Shown here piece after piece: positions 59,868-64,000 of a stretch of DNA of 64,000 nt. Positions within the stretch are counted from its first letter, which is position 1. The number at the start of each line of letters is the position of its first letter. Both the position numbers and the translations under genes were made by a program. This DNA comes from Mesorhizobium huakuii (GTDB taxonomy: Bacteria; Pseudomonadota; Alphaproteobacteria; Rhizobiales; Rhizobiaceae): assembly GCF_030160235.1 (NCBI RefSeq), contig NZ_BSNY01000057.1:1-64000 (forward strand), in the 5' to 3' direction. The notes under the pieces were generated by a model. It worked only from the letters and a program-made list of their open reading frames with translations, made no database searches and had not been told where the DNA came from.

Positions 59868-61121
59868 ATGACCGGATATTTTTCCTTTCCCTTCCCCCGC
59901 CGCACTTCGGTTGGCGTCGATGTCGGCGGCGTGGTCGTCGGCGGCCGTGCGCCTGTCGTGGTGCAATCGATGACCAACACCGACACGGCCGACATCGACC
60001 AGACCGTCGCGCAGGTTGCCGCACTGCACCGCGCCGGCTCCGAGATCGTGCGCATCACCGTCGACCGTGACGAGAGCGCCGCAGCCGTGCCACGCATTCA
60101 CGAGCGCTTGCTGCGCCTCGGGATCAATGTGCCGCTGGTCGGCGACTTCCACTATATCGGCCACAAGCTTCTGGCTGATCATCCGGCCTGCGCCGAGGCA
60201 CTGGCCAAATACCGCATCAATCCGGGCAATGTCGGCTTCAAGGACAAGAAGGACCGGCAGTTCACCGATATCGTCGAAATGGCGATCAAGCACGACAAGC
60301 CGGTGCGCATCGGGGTCAACTGGGGTTCGCTCGACCAGGAGCTTCTGACCCGGCTGATGGACGACAACCAGGACAAGGGTTTTCCGCTGACGGCGCAGGA
60401 AGTGATGCGCGAGGCGATCGTGCAGTCGGCGATCCTGTCGGCCGAGATGGCCGAAGAGATCGGCCTTGGCCGCGACAAGATCATCCTGTCGGCCAAGGTC
60501 AGCGGCGTGCAGGACCTGATTGCCGTCTACACCGAACTTGCCACGCGCTCCGACCATGCGCTGCATCTCGGCCTCACCGAGGCCGGCATGGGCTCGAAAG
60601 GCATCGTCGCCTCGTCCGCAGCCATGGGCATCCTCTTGCAGCAAGGCATCGGCGACACCATCCGCATCTCGCTGACGCCGGAGCCGAACGGCGACCGCAC
60701 GCGCGAGGTGCAGGTGGCGCAGGAACTGCTGCAGACCATGGGTTTCAGGCAGTTCGTGCCGATCGTCGCCGCCTGCCCAGGCTGCGGCCGCACCACCTCC
60801 ACCGTGTTCCAGGAACTTGCCCAGAACATCCAGGCCGACCTGCGCAAGAACATGCCGGTGTGGCGCGAAAAATATCCCGGCGTCGAGAACCTCAAGGTCG
60901 CGGTGATGGGCTGCATCGTCAACGGCCCCGGCGAATCCAAGCATGCCGATATCGGCATTTCGCTGCCCGGCACCGGCGAGACGCCAACGGCGCCCGTCTT
61001 CGTCGACGGCAAGAAGGCGGCGACGTTGCGCGGGCCGTCGATCGCGGCGGATTTCGAGAAAATGGTCACCGACTATATCGAGCAGAGGTTTGGGCGTGGC
61101 GGCAAAGCCGCGGCAGAATGA
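59868..61121 (+). CDS. ispG: 4-hydroxy-3-methylbut-2-enyl diphosphate synthase (flavodoxin)
   Basis: The 417-residue enzyme of the MEP isoprenoid pathway converts MEcPP to HMBPP using a [4Fe-4S] cluster. The TIM barrel part has [36 protein letters not shown] and [13 protein letters not shown]. The C-terminal cluster domain has cysteines in [13 protein letters not shown] and [16 protein letters not shown]. Length is close to the usual 360-420. The start follows a short hairpin in the leader; an upstream frame has no similarity. The next gene begins 4 nt after the stop. Confidence 0.96.
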   Translation: MTGYFSFPFPRRTSVGVDVGGVVVGGRAPVVVQSMTNTDTADIDQTVAQVAALHRAGSEIVRITVDRDESAAAVPRIHERLLRLGINVPLVGDFHYIGHKLLADHPACAEALAKYRINPGNVGFKDKKDRQFTDIVEMAIKHDKPVRIGVNWGSLDQELLTRLMDDNQDKGFPLTAQEVMREAIVQSAILSAEMAEEIGLGRDKIILSAKVSGVQDLIAVYTELATRSDHALHLGLTEAGMGSKGIVASSAAMGILLQQGIGDTIRISLTPEPNGDRTREVQVAQELLQTMGFRQFVPIVAACPGCGRTTSTVFQELAQNIQADLRKNMPVWREKYPGVENLKVAVMGCIVNGPGESKHADIGISLPGTGETPTAPVFVDGKKAATLRGPSIAADFEKMVTDYIEQRFGRGGKAAAE

Positions 61122-61125
61122 GCCC

Positions 61126-62124
61126 ATGCCGAAACTCTACTCCGGCGGCCACCTGAAGGCGCCTTCTGCGCTTCCGGTGCTCACGGACCAAATGTCCGCT
61201 GCGCTCCGGTTCTCGAAGCCACCATCAGCTGGCGCGCCGGCGCGACTTTCGACACGGGCTCAGCGGTCAATACGGCGCTTCCTCCGGGCGGCGCTGGTTT
61301 TCCTGTTCGGCATGGCCTGGTCGACGCTTGCCCAGGCCGATCCGCCGCAATCGGCCAAGCAGCGGCTGATCGACAAGGTCTGCAACCTGATCCAGGCCCA
61401 TGCCGACCAGAACGGCCTGCCACGCGATTTCTTCGCCAGGCTGATCTGGAAGGAAAGCCGTTTCGATCCCAATGCCGTCAGCCCCGTCGGCGCCGAGGGC
61501 ATCGCCCAGTTCATGCCGGGCACCGCCAAGATGCGCGGGCTCGAAAACTCCTTCGACATCAACCAGGCGATCCCGGCCTCAGCGAAATATCTCGCCGAAA
61601 TGAAAACCAGCTACGGCAATCTCGGCCTGGCGGCGGCCGCCTACAATGCCGGCGAAAGCCGGGTATCGCGCTGGCTGGGCTCGGGCGGCTTCCTGCCGAT
61701 GGAAACCGAGAGCTATGTCTTCGACGTCATGGGCGAGCCGGTCGACAAGTTCACCGACCCCGCCTATGCCGGAAAAATCGAGCCGCTCGATGCCAAGACG
61801 GATTTTGCCGTCGCCTGCCGAAAACTGCCTGTCATCATGTCGCAGACCGTTGCGATGGCCTCGATCAACGTCAAACCATGGGGCGTCCAGGTGGCGGGCA
61901 ATTTCCGCCGCAGTGCCGCTGTCAGCCAGTGGCTGCGGGTCAGGAGCCGGTTTCCGGCGCTGCTTGCCGGCCATGATCCGGTGGTGAGCCGGGTGCGCAC
62001 GCCGATCGGCCGGCGCGGCATCTACGCGGTCAGGATCGGGATCGACGATCGTGCCGCCGCCAATGTCATCTGCCAGAAATTGCAAAGCGTCGGCGGGGCG
62101 TGCGTGGTGGTGCGCAACCGATAG
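61126..62124 (+). CDS. Lytic transglycosylase (SLT) with C-terminal SPOR domain
   Basis: The 332-residue protein has a hydrophobic signal after a basic leader (RRFLRAALVFLFGMAWSTLAQA). The SLT lysozyme-like domain follows with the catalytic Glu in LIWKESRFDPNAVSPVGAEGIAQFMP and the LAAAAYNAGESRV motif. The last 75 residues (RVRTPIGRRGIYAVRIGIDDRAAANVICQKLQSVGGACVVV) form a SPOR domain that binds denuded glycan at the septum. It cleaves peptidoglycan in the periplasm, probably at division sites. The start is either 61126 or ATG 61192. It is co-directional with ispG. Confidence 0.88.
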   Translation: MPKLYSGGHLKAPSALPVLTDQMSAALRFSKPPSAGAPARLSTRAQRSIRRFLRAALVFLFGMAWSTLAQADPPQSAKQRLIDKVCNLIQAHADQNGLPRDFFARLIWKESRFDPNAVSPVGAEGIAQFMPGTAKMRGLENSFDINQAIPASAKYLAEMKTSYGNLGLAAAAYNAGESRVSRWLGSGGFLPMETESYVFDVMGEPVDKFTDPAYAGKIEPLDAKTDFAVACRKLPVIMSQTVAMASINVKPWGVQVAGNFRRSAAVSQWLRVRSRFPALLAGHDPVVSRVRTPIGRRGIYAVRIGIDDRAAANVICQKLQSVGGACVVVRNR

Positions 62125-62169
62125 GCCTGAAGCCGGCTTGGTGTTCCGGTCCGAGAGAGGCGTTTGACG

Positions 62170-62721
62170 ATGACAGCCAGGATCGTTCTGCTCAATGGCG
62201 TCGGCAGTGCCGGCAAAAGCTCGATCGCCAGGGCGTTGCAGACGATAACCGCTGCGCCTTTCCTGCATGTCCAGATGGACAGTTTCCTCGAGATGCTGCC
62301 CGATGCCCTGCAGAACCATGCCGACGGCTTCTCCTACGAAACCGTCCGACAGGACGGCAAGCCCGCGGTCATGATCCGGGCCGGACCCGTGGGCGAAAGA
62401 AGCCTGCGCGGGATGCGCCACGCCATCGCCGCCATGGCCGGGCAAGGCAACGACCTGATCGTCGACGATGTGCTGTGCAATGGCGAACTGTCGGACTATG
62501 TCGCGCTGCTGTCGGCCTTCGATCTCCATCTGGTCGGCGTCATGGCGCCGCTGGAGGTTCTGGAAGCCCGCGAGGCCCGGCGCGCGGACAGGTTGCCGGG
62601 GCTGGCGCGCTGGCAATGTGGACGCGTGCACGCTGGGATGAGCTACGACCTCGAAGTCGACACCAGCCTGCTCACGCCGTTGGAGTGCGCCCGTCGCATT
62701 CAGCAACGATTTCAATTATAG
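62170..62721 (+). CDS. Chloramphenicol phosphotransferase-like P-loop kinase
   Basis: The 183-residue protein has a P-loop (LLNGVGSAGKSSIARAL) and the CPT-family pattern of alternating strands and helices: FLHVQMDSFLEMLPD, RSLRGMRHAIAAMA, DLIVDDVLC and LVGVMAPLEVLEAREARRADRLPGLARWQ. In Streptomyces venezuelae, CPT phosphorylates the antibiotic; homologues elsewhere phosphorylate unknown small molecules. I use ATG 62170. It is followed by a sulfotransferase gene. Family level only. Confidence 0.85.
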   Translation: MTARIVLLNGVGSAGKSSIARALQTITAAPFLHVQMDSFLEMLPDALQNHADGFSYETVRQDGKPAVMIRAGPVGERSLRGMRHAIAAMAGQGNDLIVDDVLCNGELSDYVALLSAFDLHLVGVMAPLEVLEAREARRADRLPGLARWQCGRVHAGMSYDLEVDTSLLTPLECARRIQQRFQL

Positions 62722-62777
62722 GCGGCATTGGATTGGCTGGGGTTGCCCCTGCCTGCGATGGACGACGGGGCAACGTG

Positions 62778-63530
62778 ATGTTCGACGCCTACATTATCTG
62801 CGGCACGCCGAGAACCGGGAGCACTTTGCTGTGCAAGCTTCTGGCATCCACCGGGACGTCAGGCGATCCTCACTCCTTCTATCGGCGGCAGGACGTGTCG
62901 GAGTGGGCCGACGAGTGGAAACTGCCAGCCCGCGACACGATGGGCGAGCTTGAATTCGACGTTGCCTATCTCGATGCGGCAATCACCGCCGGCAAGGGCG
63001 GGACAGGCATCTTCGGCCTGCGCCTGATGCGCGAAAACCTGGATGAACTTTCGGTCATCCTCGACCGGATTTTCCCGGGGCTGGCGTCGGACGCAGCGCG
63101 TTTCGGAAAGGCCTTTGGCCGCACCCTCTACATCCACCTGTCGCGCGAGAACAAGCTCGCGCAGGCGATCTCGCTGATCAAGGCACAGCAGACCGGTCTT
63201 TGGCACATCGCGCCGGACGGCACCGAGATCGAAAGGGTCGCACCGGCGCAAGAACCCCAATATGATTTCGAGCGGATCAAAGGCGAGCTTGCCAAACTCG
63301 AAGCCTATGACACGGCGTGGAACATCTGGTTCGCGGCGCAAGGCATAACGCCGCTGCGGGTTGGCTACGATCGTCTCTCCGCCGATCCGGTGGCGGCATT
63401 GCTGGGCATCTGCGAGGCTCTCGGCGCTCCGCCGCCGAATGCCGGCGACATCCGGCCGGGCGTCGCAAAGCTCGCCGACGAGACGAGCCTCGACTGGATG
63501 CGCCGCTATCGTCTGGAGGCGTCCGGCTGA
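62778..63530 (+). CDS. Stf0 family sulfotransferase
   Basis: The 250-residue protein starts with the PAPS-binding loop YIICGTPRTGSTLLCKLLAST, characteristic of Stf0 (trehalose 2-sulfotransferase). FGLRLMREN, LYIHLSRENKLAQAISLIKAQQTGLWH and the C-terminal helices complete the fold. It would transfer sulfate from PAPS to a hydroxyl of a sugar or lipid. The acceptor in rhizobia is not known; a cell-surface glycan or glycolipid is plausible. It lies 56 nt after the CPT-like gene. Confidence 0.88.
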   Translation: MFDAYIICGTPRTGSTLLCKLLASTGTSGDPHSFYRRQDVSEWADEWKLPARDTMGELEFDVAYLDAAITAGKGGTGIFGLRLMRENLDELSVILDRIFPGLASDAARFGKAFGRTLYIHLSRENKLAQAISLIKAQQTGLWHIAPDGTEIERVAPAQEPQYDFERIKGELAKLEAYDTAWNIWFAAQGITPLRVGYDRLSADPVAALLGICEALGAPPPNAGDIRPGVAKLADETSLDWMRRYRLEASG

Positions 63531-63617
63531 GTATGGGGCAGAGCAAGGCCGCAACGTCATCGGCGGCGTGGATTATGCCTGTCGGGCGTGGCAAGCATTT
63601 GGGCTATAGGCGGCGAC

Positions 63618-64000
63618 ATGACCGATTTGATCTACAATGATCCCGACTTCGTTCAGTTCTACGACATCGAGAATCAGGATGGCCGCGCCGATTTCGACTA
63701 TTGCATCCGTCTTGCCCGGGATGGCGGCTCGGTCCTCGATCTTGGTTGCGGCACTGGTCAACTGGCTGCCGAAATGGCCCAGAGGTGCAACGTCACCGGT
63801 GTCGATCCCGCATCGGCCATGCTCGACGTCGCGCGACGCAGGAGCGGCGGTGACAAGGTCGACTGGGTTGTTGCCGACGCGCGAACGGTGCGGCTCGAAA
63901 AACGGTTCGATCTGGTGCTGCTGACCGGTCACGCGTTCCAGGTTTTCCTGACCGAAGAGGATCAGCGGGCGGTGCTGCGTACCATCGCCGAACATCTCAG
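63618..64000 (+). CDS. Class I SAM-dependent methyltransferase (3' truncated by window end)
   Basis: The visible 127 residues include the SAM-binding glycine loop VLDLGCGTGQLAAEMA and the acidic residue after the second strand (VTGVDPASAMLDVARRR). DWVVADARTVRLEKRFDLVLLTGHAFQVF then covers the fourth strand. It looks like a small-molecule methyltransferase, but the acceptor domain lies outside the window. The ATG is at 63618. It is co-directional with the sulfotransferase gene. Confidence 0.9.
   Translation, partial: MTDLIYNDPDFVQFYDIENQDGRADFDYCIRLARDGGSVLDLGCGTGQLAAEMAQRCNVTGVDPASAMLDVARRRSGGDKVDWVVADARTVRLEKRFDLVLLTGHAFQVFLTEEDQRAVLRTIAEHL

Noticed and set aside
59793-61127. Minus-strand 444-codon frame across ispG
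   Set aside because: The plus strand encodes intact IspG; the minus frame has no family features.

Overview
The window is chromosomal DNA of a high-GC alphaproteobacterium in the Rhizobiales, most likely Mesorhizobium or a close relative. The evidence is: a DUF680 protein (a family I know essentially only from Mesorhizobium), a type-B L36, an FdxA-S4-SUV3-type helicase block with CarD, a divergent FtrA/rhodanese pair, phb genes with PhaR, and several palindromic intergenic repeats of rhizobial type. I see no rRNA, tRNA, CRISPR array, prophage or intact insertion sequence.

Layout. 1-1.3 kb: the end of an exported protein and a ccdAB toxin-antitoxin pair with its own promoter/operator. 1.3-7.6 kb: an ABC-F ATPase and a thiamine salvage locus (thiamine pyrophosphokinase, and a TPP riboswitch in front of thiBPQ), closed by a strong hairpin. 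7.6-14.7 kb: M48 lipoprotein protease, RpoH sigma factor, a polar amino acid ABC operon, CarD, FdxA, S4 protein. 14.7-21.8 kb: a SUV3-like helicase with a long low-complexity tail, a 0.7-kb non-coding region dense in GANTC, TTAAC and DnaA-box-like sites, then phbB, phbA and phaR. 21.8-27 kb: rhodanese/FtrA pair, two divergent citrate synthase paralogues (one with an HTH domain), and a patatin-like phospholipase. 27-35.7 kb: TetR regulator, a three-gene molybdenum hydroxylase (2Fe-2S, Mo-binding, dihaem cytochrome c) and an RND efflux pair. 35.7-44 kb: small membrane proteins, an NAD(P)-binding protein, LysR/MFS, a long inverted-repeat element, DUF1244, N-formylglutamate amidohydrolase, DUF1036, pyruvate kinase, an L,D-transpeptidase. 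44-46.3 kb: an accessory patch with a protealysin-type M4 protease and its probable emfourin inhibitor. 46.3-53.2 kb: alpha/beta hydrolase, TPR protein, L36, LprI-like protein, purEK, an ECF sigma/anti-sigma pair, a DUF6680-like protein. 53.2-59 kb: an amino acid uptake and catabolism cassette (SBP, two permeases, ATPase, RidA, SelA-like PLP enzyme) with a divergent IclR regulator. 59-64 kb: two YdcH proteins, ispG, an SLT-SPOR transglycosylase, a CPT-like kinase, an Stf0-like sulfotransferase and the start of a methyltransferase.

How parts work together. ThiBPQ import thiamine and ThiN converts it to TPP, which should shut down thiBPQ through the riboswitch. PhbA and PhbB make 3-hydroxybutyryl-CoA for PHB, and PhaR is expected to repress PHB-related promoters; CTGC-N3-GCAG-like sites lie before phaR itself, and weaker ones before the patatin gene and the RND genes. 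The SBP-to-PLP cassette looks like one pathway in which RidA detoxifies enamine/imine intermediates made by the PLP enzyme.

The observations I consider most worth following are the origin-like GANTC/DnaA region (about 18.25-18.69 kb), the three evenly spaced dyads between the rhodanese gene and ftrA, the set of possible PhaR boxes, and the M4 protease/emfourin pair. Product names come from recognising motifs by eye; no database search was run.
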